A stretch of 64,000 nucleotides of DNA from Caldilineaceae bacterium (GTDB taxonomy: Bacteria > Chloroflexota > Anaerolineae > Caldilineales > Caldilineaceae), in contig OY282376.1 of the NCBI GenBank assembly GCA_958295845.1, positions 4,167,022 to 4,231,021 on the forward strand, in the 5' to 3' direction. Shown piece after piece: positions 8,498 through 16,609 of the stretch. A model generated the notes under the pieces. That model saw only the letters and a program-made list of their open reading frames with translations. It was not told the DNA's origin and did no database searches. The position numbers and the translations under genes are program-made. Position 1 is the first letter of the stretch, and every line of letters starts with the position of its first letter.

Positions 8498-11400
8498 ATG
8501 AAGAGCAAGAACCTTGTCGGTTTTCTGCTTGTTGTTGTCTTGCTGGTCACAGGGACAACTCCTGTTGTTGCGCATGAGGTCAGCCAGTGCGGTTCGGTGG
8601 AGCCGATCAGGCCGGGAGATTCCCTGACCGATGCCGTCTCGGACGTGCCGGCCGCGCATATAGACATCACCGAAGTTGAAACTACCCTGTCCGGCGAGAG
8701 ATTGACGGTTGTGTTTCATCTCAGAGACCTGCCGGAGACCTTGAGGTTCAATCGGACGGAGCATGGGGAGGGCTCGAAGGAGTATGAATGGGAGGTCGCA
8801 ATCGATGTGGACAACGACCACAGCACCGGCCCCGGCGGGTTCGATATCTTGCTGACCGCCTACCATATCGCGTTTCTGTCACACGAAGGGACTGGTGCCG
8901 ACACGATCGCGCCAATCGGGGAGATGTTAGTGGCCGCCGTATGGGAAACTCTCGCCGACGGCTCCCACAGCGGTCTCGCCGACGCCGACCTTGCGGTGTC
9001 AGCCGAGGAAGAGACGATAACTATAACCGGCTACATTCCCGGCATCACATCCGAATCGCGACTGACATTTTCCGCTTATGATGTCGAGTTCGCCGGCGAG
9101 GCCGATCAGATGGACTGCCATGCTTCATACCGCATGAGTTTGGGACCCTGGGGATGCGACTCCGGCGCGGCCCTTACGGGGCCGGGGCAAACGGTAACGG
9201 ATGAGATCGGGGGCGCTACCGATCCGTATTTGGATATAACCAAGGTCAGCACCTCTTTGTCGGGCGAAACTCTGACAGTTGTCTTCCACCTCAGAGACGT
9301 GCCGGAGACGCTGACGTTCAATCGTTCAGGCATGTCGGAAAGCTATTTGGAGTATGCATGGGTGGTGGTCATCGATACAGACAATGACCGGGAGACAGGC
9401 TCCGGAGGTTTTGAGTATCAGATGGTGGCAGGTCACTCTGTGCCCCCATCCGAAGAGGGGCGTAACGCGAAAGCGTCTATAGAGAGCGAGGTGGAGGTCA
9501 GCGTCCGGAGTTTGGAACCGGGGAGCTCCATGTCGACTGCAGACGCCTCACTTGAGGTGTCTTCGGAAGAGGACACGATAACGCCCTCCGGCAATATTCC
9601 CGGCATTACGACAGAATCACGGCTTGCATTCAGGACGTACGATCATTTGGACGGCTTCGATGAGGTCGGATGCTTTACTTCGCAAAATCAGAGCACTCCC
9701 TCCAGCCAGTGTGGGACCGTTGCTGCGGTTACGCCTGGTCAGACTTTAGTCGATGAAGTAGCAGATGTGCCGGCCGGGCATATCGACATAACCAAAGTTG
9801 AAACTTCCCTGTCCGGAGAGAGATTGACGGTTGTGTTCCATCTCAGGGACCTGCCGGAGACCTTGAGGTTCAATCGCACGGAGCATGGGCAGGGAACGAT
9901 GGAGTATGAATGGGAGGTCGCAATCGATGTGGACAACGACCGCAGCACCGGCCCCGGCGGGTTCGATACGCTGCTGAGCGCCTACCATATTGCGTTCCTG
10001 TCGCACAGAGGGGCGGACGCCAACACGACCGCCCCAATCGGGGAGATGTTGGAGGCCAGCGTGTGGGAGATCGGCTCCGACGGCTCCACCGGTACCTTCG
10101 CGGACGCCGACCTAGCGGTGTCTGCCGAGGAAGAGACGATAACGATTTCCGGCTACATTCCCGGCATCACATCCGAATCGCGACTGACATTTTCGGCTCA
10201 TGATGTTCAGTTCGCCGGAGATGCCGATCAGTTAACCTGTCACGATCCATACAGTAAGAGTGTGGAACCACGGGGATGCGCTTCCGACAAGGCTTTGATT
10301 GGGCCGGGGCAGACCGCAACGGATGAGAGCGAGGGAGCCATCGCTTCATTTGTGGATATCACCAAGGTGAGTACAACTTTGGCAGGTGAAACTCTGACAG
10401 TTGTTTTCCATCTCAGGGATGTGCCGGAGACGCTGACATTCAATCGTGCAGGCATATCGGAAAACTATGGGGAGTACGGTTGGAATGTGTCGATCGATGT
10501 GGACAACGACCGGGAGACCGGCTATGGCGGCACTGAGTACGAGTTGTCTGCCAGCCACTTTGTGCGCTCGTCCGAAAAAGGGAATAACGCGAAGGCGTCC
10601 ATTGAGAGCAAGGTAGAGGCCAGCGTCTTGAAAGCCCGTTCGGATGGTTTTATGTCTATGTTCGACGCAACCATCGAGGTGTCCCCGGAAGAGGACACGA
10701 TAACGCTATCCGGGAATATCCCTGGGATCACGGAAAATTCACAGCTTACATTCAGATCGTACGACTATTTTGGCGGTTCCGATGAGCTCGGATGTCCTGC
10801 TACGCCTGGGCAGGGCGTACCCCAGAGCACTTTCCCGACCCATTGTACGGATGGCGACGCCACGGTTGCGCCGGGGCAAACCGCAACTGACGATGTCTCA
10901 GATGTGTTTGCGGGGTATTTGGACATTGTCGAAGTCAGCACGTCCCTTGCGGGCGAAATGCTGACCGTCGAGTTCCATCTCAGGGATATTCCGGAGACGC
11001 TGACGTTCAACAGAACGGGGACCTCGGCAAGCTCGATGGAGTACGGATGGCATGTGTCGATCGATGTGGACAACGACCAGGCGACCGGCGACGGCGGATT
11101 TGAGTACCTCCTGTCCGCTTATCACATCGTGTGGCCTGCGAATGCTGGAGACAACACGGAGGCGCCGATAGCGGAGGTGGCGGAGGCCAGAGTCTGGGAA
11201 AAGCAGATGGGGGAAGGCATCAGGTCATTTAGGGATGCCACGCTTGAGGTGTCAGAAGAGACGAACACGATGATTCTCAGCGGCCGCATTCCTGGAATTA
11301 CGCCGGACTCGCGTCTCTCGTTCTGGACGCACGGGAATCTTGCTGAGTACGACGAAGTCGGATGCCAGGCTTCGCCAAGCTCAAACGCACCAGCCAGCCA

Positions 11401-13648
11401 GTGTACGGATGGCGAGCCCAGGGTTGCGCCGGGACAGACCGCAACTGACGATGTCTCAGATGTGTCTGCCGCGTATATGGACATCACTGAAATCAGCAGC
11501 TCTCTGTCCGGCGAAATGCTGACGGTTGTCTTCCATCTCAGGGATCTGCCTGAGACGCTGACATTCAATCGCGCGGGCATATCGGAAAACTATATGGAGT
11601 ACGGGTGGGAGGTATCGATCGATGTAGATAACGACCGGTCGACGGGCGATGACGGGTCTGAGTACCTGTTGGCGGCCAGCCATTTTGTGTCCCAATTCAA
11701 TAAGGGGAGCAACACGGAGGCACCAATCGAAAGCAAGGTGAAGGCCGAAATCCTGCAAGTCCAATCAGAGGGTTTCATGATTTGGAGCGACGCGATCCTC
11801 GAGGTATCTCCGGAAGAGGATACGCTCACGCTCTCCGGACATATCCCTGGGATCACAGCAGAGTCACAGCTTGCATTCAGTACGTTTGACTATTTTGATG
11901 TTTCGGACATGGTTGGATGTCAGGATCCGCCAAGCAACCTCACATCCTCGAGCCAGTGTGATACCGATAAAGCGGTTACACCGGGGGTGAGCGTCAGCGA
12001 TGATGTCTCGGAATTCCTGGCTGCGCATCTGGATGTAACGGAGATCAGCACCTCCCTTTCCGGGGAGACTCTGAAGGTCGTGTTCCATTTCAGAGACGTT
12101 CCGGAGGCACTGACATTCAATAGATCCGGCGTGCCCGGCGATAGATTAGAGTACAGTTGGGAAGTGTCGATCGACGTGGACGCTGACCAGGATACAGGCC
12201 TCCACGGGTTCGAATACCTCCTGTCCTCGATGCACGTTTCCCACGGCGGCTCCAGCGGCCGCGACCGGAGTGCGGCTATCACAACGGACATTCTGCAGAC
12301 CAACACATGGGTTCTGGATCCAAGTGGCAGTGCAAATCGCGAAATCGATTTTCTCGAATGGGCGCGCATCGAGGTGTCGGCTGAAGAGGACACGGTAACG
12401 CTTTCGGGAGAAATCCCCGGAATCACGGCGGAGTCACAGCTTGCATTCGGTGTGTATGACTATCTGGGCGGTGCGGAGGAGGTCGGCTGTCTTACCCCGT
12501 TTGGTTTGGGCCGGCCGGCCCCCTTTCAGGGTATGTCGGACGGGTCTGAAGTAACGCCGGGTCAGTCTGTATCCGAAGATGTGTCACACGAACTGGTTGG
12601 GCACATCGATATCCGAGATGTCACGGCAACGGTTGACGGGGAGACCTTGACCGTCACTCTTGATCTCCGGGATGTTCCGGAGACGTTGAGGTTCGACAGA
12701 ACGGGGGTGCCGAAAAATGCACTGGAGTACGGTTGGGAGGTGTCGATCGACGTGGACAACGATGCGGAGACAGGCGCCGGCGGGTTCGACTCGATGCTGT
12801 CGGCCGGCTATTTCGTGCATCCCCTTGTCAAAGACAGCAATACGGCGGCAAGGATAACGCAACCGGGCTTTGTCACGGCCAGCATTTTGGGGCTGGACCG
12901 GGAGGGGAACAGGGTTCTGGCGGAGGCCGATGTCGAGGTGTTTGCCGCGGTAAACACGATAACGCTTTCGGGGGAGATTCCCGGGATCACGGGGGAATCA
13001 CCACTCCGGTTCAAGGCGTATGACTACTTTGGCGGTTCGGTCGAGATGAGCAGCCACGGTCCGTCGATCACGGGCGTAGCCGCAGACTCGTGTCTGTCTG
13101 GCAGTGCGGCAATCAGGCCGGGCCAGCGTGTCGTCGGTGCGGCCTCGGAGACGCTGCCTGCATACATAGATATTACCGAGATCAGCACAGCTCTGACAGA
13201 CGACGGGAGGCTTGTGGTCGTATTTCATCTCAGGGATGTTCCGGAGACGCTGGAATTCAGTAGGAAGGATGTTCCGAAAGATGCGTTGGAGTACAAGTGG
13301 GAGGTGTCAGTAGACGTGGTCGACGACCAGGAGCCGGGGTTGCCAGGGACTGACTACTCGTTGTCCGCCAGTTATTTCGTGTTCTCCCCGTCCAGTGACG
13401 CAGGAGTTCACTTGTCTATCGAAGAAGCTGTGCAGGCAGATTCCTGGCAGACTACTGCAGACGGTGGCGGCGCTTATCTTAGCGGCATCAGTCTGGAGGT
13501 GTCGCCTGGGGAAGACACGATAATCCTCATCGGTGATGTTCCCGGCATTACGCCGCAGTCGCGGCTTGAGTTTGAGGCCTATGATTTTCTACACGGTTCG
13601 AAGCAAGTGGCTTGCCAGGTTTTGTCCAAGTCGGGTGGCGGCGAGTAG
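8498..13648 (+). CDS. Giant secreted protein with nine tandem repeat domains
   Basis: 1716 residues from the ATG at 8498, which follows GGAGAAGGAACA and opens a clear signal peptide (MKSKNLVGFLLVVVLLVTG, then TTPVVA as a type I cleavage site). The frame is open further upstream, but that part is not signal-like. Unlike its three paralogues it has no lipobox, no C-terminal membrane segment and no sorting motif, so it is probably released. Nine units of about 185-190 residues start near 8588, 9155, 9710, 10277, 10844, 11402, 11957, 12535 and 13091. Each has DITxVxTxLSGExLTVxFHLRD, PETLxFxR, EYxWxVxIDxDND and IPGIT. All units except unit 8 are bracketed by cysteines. Units 1-2 and 3-4 are a recent duplication. 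The domain is not one I recognise. Confidence 0.88.
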   Translation: MKSKNLVGFLLVVVLLVTGTTPVVAHEVSQCGSVEPIRPGDSLTDAVSDVPAAHIDITEVETTLSGERLTVVFHLRDLPETLRFNRTEHGEGSKEYEWEVAIDVDNDHSTGPGGFDILLTAYHIAFLSHEGTGADTIAPIGEMLVAAVWETLADGSHSGLADADLAVSAEEETITITGYIPGITSESRLTFSAYDVEFAGEADQMDCHASYRMSLGPWGCDSGAALTGPGQTVTDEIGGATDPYLDITKVSTSLSGETLTVVFHLRDVPETLTFNRSGMSESYLEYAWVVVIDTDNDRETGSGGFEYQMVAGHSVPPSEEGRNAKASIESEVEVSVRSLEPGSSMSTADASLEVSSEEDTITPSGNIPGITTESRLAFRTYDHLDGFDEVGCFTSQNQSTPSSQCGTVAAVTPGQTLVDEVADVPAGHIDITKVETSLSGERLTVVFHLRDLPETLRFNRTEHGQGTMEYEWEVAIDVDNDRSTGPGGFDTLLSAYHIAFLSHRGADANTTAPIGEMLEASVWEIGSDGSTGTFADADLAVSAEEETITISGYIPGITSESRLTFSAHDVQFAGDADQLTCHDPYSKSVEPRGCASDKALIGPGQTATDESEGAIASFVDITKVSTTLAGETLTVVFHLRDVPETLTFNRAGISENYGEYGWNVSIDVDNDRETGYGGTEYELSASHFVRSSEKGNNAKASIESKVEASVLKARSDGFMSMFDATIEVSPEEDTITLSGNIPGITENSQLTFRSYDYFGGSDELGCPATPGQGVPQSTFPTHCTDGDATVAPGQTATDDVSDVFAGYLDIVEVSTSLAGEMLTVEFHLRDIPETLTFNRTGTSASSMEYGWHVSIDVDNDQATGDGGFEYLLSAYHIVWPANAGDNTEAPIAEVAEARVWEKQMGEGIRSFRDATLEVSEETNTMILSGRIPGITPDSRLSFWTHGNLAEYDEVGCQASPSSNAPASQCTDGEPRVAPGQTATDDVSDVSAAYMDITEISSSLSGEMLTVVFHLRDLPETLTFNRAGISENYMEYGWEVSIDVDNDRSTGDDGSEYLLAASHFVSQFNKGSNTEAPIESKVKAEILQVQSEGFMIWSDAILEVSPEEDTLTLSGHIPGITAESQLAFSTFDYFDVSDMVGCQDPPSNLTSSSQCDTDKAVTPGVSVSDDVSEFLAAHLDVTEISTSLSGETLKVVFHFRDVPEALTFNRSGVPGDRLEYSWEVSIDVDADQDTGLHGFEYLLSSMHVSHGGSSGRDRSAAITTDILQTNTWVLDPSGSANREIDFLEWARIEVSAEEDTVTLSGEIPGITAESQLAFGVYDYLGGAEEVGCLTPFGLGRPAPFQGMSDGSEVTPGQSVSEDVSHELVGHIDIRDVTATVDGETLTVTLDLRDVPETLRFDRTGVPKNALEYGWEVSIDVDNDAETGAGGFDSMLSAGYFVHPLVKDSNTAARITQPGFVTASILGLDREGNRVLAEADVEVFAAVNTITLSGEIPGITGESPLRFKAYDYFGGSVEMSSHGPSITGVAADSCLSGSAAIRPGQRVVGAASETLPAYIDITEISTALTDDGRLVVVFHLRDVPETLEFSRKDVPKDALEYKWEVSVDVVDDQEPGLPGTDYSLSASYFVFSPSSDAGVHLSIEEAVQADSWQTTADGGGAYLSGISLEVSPGEDTIILIGDVPGITPQSRLEFEAYDFLHGSKQVACQVLSKSGGGE
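8588..10831 (+). repeat. Two tandem copies of a 1,122-bp two-domain block
   Basis: Copy A runs 8588-9709 and copy B 9710-10831, each encoding two repeat domains (374 codons). Matching landmarks are all offset by exactly 1,122 bases: the first unit Cys codons at 8588 and 9710, GGAGGTCGCA at 8791 and 9913, the second unit Cys codons at 9155 and 10277, and TCTGACAGTT at 9271 and 10393. Long stretches of the first unit are identical at the DNA level. The block therefore duplicated as a pair, more recently than the single-domain copying. Confidence 0.9.
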
Positions 13649-13993
13649 GCATGCAGTGAAAACGACGAGGCGTTGAACGCCGAATTCGACGCCAAGTATA
13701 TCGAGAAATACGGGGTCAGCCCCGATGAAATGGGCGCTTTCCACAGTCAGAGCTACGATTCGGTGATGCTGATCGCGGCTGCAATTGCCTCAGTAGCTTC
13801 TGTCGACGACAGCGGCAATCTCATCATCGACCGTGAAGCACTGATCACTGCCATTCGCTCGGTTGATGCATTCGACGGCCTCACCGGCACAATCAGGTGC
13901 GACAGCATAGGCGAATGCGGCGCAGGGGGAGTCCAGATTTACCAGGTCACCGACGGCGCTTTCGTTCAGGTTTACGGATTCGGAATGGAGTAA
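13649..13993 (+). pseudogene. C-terminal remnant of a branched-chain amino acid type ABC binding protein
   Basis: About 115 codons in the same frame as, and directly after, the TAG of the giant gene. Read from just after the stop they give SENDEALNAEFDAKYIEKYG, then SQSYDSVMLIAAAIASV, FDGLTGTIRCDSIGECG and GGVQIYQVTDGAFVQVYGF. This is the typical last third of a Leu/Ile/Val-type periplasmic binding protein (Peripla_BP_6, LivK-like), where YDAVxLLAxAI and GxTGTIxFDxxGDC are usual. Signal peptide, N-lobe and first crossover are missing, and no permease or ATPase genes follow. A TTG at 13673 could start translation, but a functional product is unlikely. A deletion or recombination probably joined the tail to the repeat gene. 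Confidence 0.75.
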
Positions 13994-14007
13994 ACGTCAG
14001 CACTTTC

Positions 14008-14037
14008 AGGAGGGAGAACGGGGGCGGTCTCTCTCCT
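14008..14037 (+). terminator. Terminator-like hairpin after the repeat-domain locus
   Basis: AGGAGGGAGA and TCTCTCTCCT pair over ten bases with one mismatch around a ten-base GC-rich loop. CTTTCCCCTT follows rather than a clean T tract, so it would be an imperfect intrinsic terminator. It lies 15 bases after the binding-protein remnant and would end transcription of the left-hand locus. Confidence 0.45.
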
Positions 14038-14275
14038 CTTTCCCCTTGACCCACCACGGGCAGGCAACGTATACCTTCAGTCTGTCAAGACTTCAACAGT
14101 AACACCAGACAACCGGACCGCCCCGACGTCCTTCTCACGGACTTTCGGCATCCCCACCTTTGCGGAGCTCGGTCCCAGACAAAAGACCGCCAGTATCGCC
14201 GCCGCCCTGGCGTTGAGCTTTGTTTCCCGTCTTCCTGTCTTCCCGCCCGATCAACTGTAAGGGGAATTCTGTTGG

Positions 14276-14560
14276 TTAGACACGTTGCTGGGGAAGAATG
14301 AACAGGGTGGTCTAGTAAGGGCGGGGCGTTGCGGGGGCGCGGAACTGCAGGGGAACGGCGGGGGAAATGCAGGGAAACTGCAGGGAAATTGCGGGGGGGA
14401 GGCAGCAGGTGGGGGTGAAGACACCTTTCTTTAGACAATATGCTGGGGAAGAATGAACAGGGTGGTCTAGTAAGGGCGGGGCGTTGCGGGGGCGCAGCCC
14501 CTGCACAAGGGAGGGCCGAAGGCCCGGACGCCCAAATGCGAGGAGAGGGTGAAGAAGAGT
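14276..14560. repeat. Composite intergenic repeat, copy 1
   Basis: Two related half-elements in a row. The first (14276-14354) and second (14431-14560) share CTGGGGAAGAATGAACAG, GGTGGTCTAGTAAGGGCGG and GGCGTTGCGGGGGCGC. The first ends with GGAACTGCAGGGG. The second ends with CAGCCCCTGCACAAGGG and GGGCCGAAGGCCCGGACGCC, which contains short GC hairpins. A direct 10-11 base repetition (AAATGCAGGG, AAACTGCAGGG, AAATTGCGGGG) joins the halves. The same two-part order recurs at 59800-60053. It sits 6 bases beyond the 3' end of the sugar-permease operon. It has no ORF and resembles REP/MITE-type elements. Confidence 0.85.
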
Positions 14561-14565
14561 GAGGG

Positions 14566-15498
14566 CTAACCTTTGAGGCCGCTGATGGCTATGCCCTGGA
14601 TGAAGTAGCGTTGGGCGACGAAGAAGACGAAGATGACGGGTACGATCATCATGGTGGAGGCGGCCATGAGGAGGTCCCAGCGGGTGCGGCCGGCGAAGGC
14701 GGTGCGGAACATGGCGAGGCCGAGGGCGACGGTGAATTTGTTGGGGTCCTTGGCGAGGTAGAGGAGGGGGCCCATGAAGTCGTTCCAGGTGCCGATGAAG
14801 GTGAAGATGGCGATGGTGGCGAGGGCGGGTTTGGCGAGGGGGAGCATGATGCGCCAGTAGATGGTGATTTCGCTGGCGCCGTCGATGTAGGCGGCGTCGG
14901 CGAGCTCGGCGGGAAGGGTGCGGAAGAACTGGCGCAGGAGGAAGATGTTGAAGGCGCCGCCGCCGAAGAAGAAGGGCACGGTGAGGGGGAGGATGGTGTT
15001 TACCCAGCCGATGCGGCTGAAAATGACGAACTGGGGGATCATGGTGACGATGCCGGGCAGCATGACGGTGGCGAGCAGGACGGCGAACCAGACGTTGCGG
15101 CCGGGAAAGTCGATGCGGGCGAAGCCGTAGGCGCAGAAGGAGGCGGAGACAAGGACTGCGACCTCGTTCAGCAGCAGGATTACGATGGTATTGCGGACAT
15201 AGAGGGCAAAGGGTCTGGTTGTCCAAGCGTCGACATAGTTGCTGAATTGGATGGGATCGGGAATCCATTCCGGCGGGTAGCGAAAGATGGAGAGCTCAGT
15301 CTTGAGGGAGCTGGAAAGCAGCCAGAGAAAGGGGAGGAACATGACGCAGGCACCGGCGAGCAGGACGGTCCAGACGAAGATCCGCCAGAAGCGTTCGTTG
15401 TCCAGGAGTTGGGTTGCTGTCGTGCCTGTCGATGCGCTCATCAGAGTTCTGTTGCTGGTTGCGCCGTTTTCGGTTCGGCGTGTGCGCGGCAGGTCCAT
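14566..15498 (-). CDS. Carbohydrate ABC transporter permease (MalG/UgpE type)
   Basis: Inner-membrane subunit of a CUT1-family sugar importer, 310 residues, six predicted membrane helices. The cytoplasmic coupling loop has the EAA-like motif [23 protein letters not shown] (about 200-222), with the conserved Ala-Asp-Gly core. The C-terminal [15 protein letters not shown] is the usual end of this subunit. A later in-frame ATG at 15441 (MSASTG) would give 291 residues. Neither start has a strong ribosome site, and the first leaves only 21 bases after the upstream permease gene. With the next two genes it forms a complete importer except for the ATPase, which in this family is often a shared MsmX/UgpC-type protein coded elsewhere. 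Confidence 0.92.
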   Translation of the reverse strand: MDLPRTRRTENGATSNRTLMSASTGTTATQLLDNERFWRIFVWTVLLAGACVMFLPFLWLLSSSLKTELSIFRYPPEWIPDPIQFSNYVDAWTTRPFALYVRNTIVILLLNEVAVLVSASFCAYGFARIDFPGRNVWFAVLLATVMLPGIVTMIPQFVIFSRIGWVNTILPLTVPFFFGGGAFNIFLLRQFFRTLPAELADAAYIDGASEITIYWRIMLPLAKPALATIAIFTFIGTWNDFMGPLLYLAKDPNKFTVALGLAMFRTAFAGRTRWDLLMAASTMMIVPVIFVFFVAQRYFIQGIAISGLKG

Positions 15499-15519
15499 GC
15501 AGACGGCGAACTGGGACGG

Positions 15520-16443
15520 CTAGGTGCCGACATCTTCGTAGTAGACATAGCGGCCGACATATTTGAAGACGACCAGGGTGAGCCCAAAGATGAGGAAGAA
15601 GAGGACCCACGCCAGCAAGGAGGCGTAGCCCATGTCGAAATACTGGAGACCGTTGCGATAGATATAGAGTACGTAGAAGAGGGTGGCGTGCTGCGGGCCG
15701 CCGCCGGTGATGAGGAAGCCGGCGGTGAATATTTGAAATGAGCCGATGATGCCAATGATGAGGTTGAAGAAGATCACGGGGGACATGAGCGGGATGGTAA
15801 CGTTGACGAGGCTGGCCCAGCGGCCGGCGCCGTCGATTTCGGCGGCTTCGTAGAGCGAGCGCGGGATGCCCTGGAGGCCGGCGAGGTAGATCACCATGGT
15901 GGCGCCGAGGGCCCAGAGGCTCATGAGGATGATGGCGGGCATGGCCCACTCGGGCTCCTGCAGCCAGGCGATTTTGGGGAGGCCGATGGAGTCCAGGAGG
16001 GCGTTGAGGAGGCCGAATTCGGTATTGAGAATGAAGCTCCAGAGGACAGCGTTGGCGACGGCGGGGACGATGCTGGGCAGGTAGTAGATGGTGCGGAAGA
16101 CGGCGATGCTGCGGGTCTTGAAGTTCATGAGGAGGGCGAGGAAGAAGCTCAGAACCAGGCCGACGGGCACGGAGACGAGGGAGAAGTAGGCGGTCACTTT
16201 GAGGGACTGGTAGAAGAGGTCGTCGGCGAACATTTTTTTGAAGTTGCCGAGGCCGATGAAGTATGGGGGGCGGATCATGTTCCAGTCGAACATGGTGAGC
16301 CAGGCGGCGACAAGGGCGGGGCCGACAAAGAAGAGGAGGAAACCCAGTATAAATGGGGAGATAAACATGTAGCCGGTGAGGGCACGGCGCGCGCGGCGGG
16401 TACGGGGCCAGGGCAATTTTGATGGTTGCGCTTCTACTGCCAT
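15520..16443 (-). CDS. Carbohydrate ABC transporter permease (MalF/UgpA type)
   Basis: 307-residue partner of the MalG-type subunit, with about six membrane helices starting near residue 25 ([20 protein letters not shown]). The coupling loop reads [22 protein letters not shown], a clean EAA motif. Operon order on this strand is binding protein, this gene, then the second permease. A 14-bp perfect inverted repeat lies in the gap to the binding protein gene. The transported sugar cannot be read from the sequence. Confidence 0.92.
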   Translation of the reverse strand: MAVEAQPSKLPWPRTRRARRALTGYMFISPFILGFLLFFVGPALVAAWLTMFDWNMIRPPYFIGLGNFKKMFADDLFYQSLKVTAYFSLVSVPVGLVLSFFLALLMNFKTRSIAVFRTIYYLPSIVPAVANAVLWSFILNTEFGLLNALLDSIGLPKIAWLQEPEWAMPAIILMSLWALGATMVIYLAGLQGIPRSLYEAAEIDGAGRWASLVNVTIPLMSPVIFFNLIIGIIGSFQIFTAGFLITGGGPQHATLFYVLYIYRNGLQYFDMGYASLLAWVLFFLIFGLTLVVFKYVGRYVYYEDVGT

Positions 16444-16458
16444 GACAGGTCTCCGCGA

Positions 16459-16508
16459 AGCTGGCTACAGGCGCCCCTAGGGACGTAGCGGTCTGCCTGT
16501 AGCCAGCT
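16459..16508 (-). promoter_or_regulatory. 14-bp perfect stem-loop between binding-protein and permease genes
   Basis: AGCTGGCTACAGGC (16459-16472) and GCCTGTAGCCAGCT (16495-16508) pair perfectly around a 22-base loop. No T tract follows in the direction of transcription. In well-studied importer operons, hairpins in this position protect the upstream message and lower permease output relative to the abundant binding protein. The same arrangement occurs at the two other such junctions in the window. Confidence 0.7.
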
Positions 16509-16609
16509 CTGCTGCGTTAAGTACGGGTCAGGAAGGCGACTGGGAGGCGTGAAGGACGCCTGCGCTGTCCTGTCCAATTCACTCTAATCCTGCAGAGGAA
16601 GTGCGCCGA

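Larger units (their letters stand above)
13994..14565. other. Intergenic stretch with a terminator-like hairpin and a composite repeat
   Basis: This 572-base gap contains a hairpin at 14008-14037 and a composite GC-rich repeat at 14276-14560, both listed separately. Between them, 14046-14275 shows nothing I can name. No gene is supported. Confidence 0.55.

Noticed and set aside
8143-8577. ORFs in the leader of the giant gene, including a 40-codon frame from 8180
   Set aside because: AGGAGG is too far from the start, the composition is unlike real proteins here, and one ORF runs into the giant gene in another frame.
14611-15741. Plus-strand ORF of 376 codons rich in Gly, Glu and Asp
   Set aside because: It is antisense to the two sugar permease genes, which have clear family motifs. 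Such Gly/Glu-rich frames arise from GC-rich codon bias.
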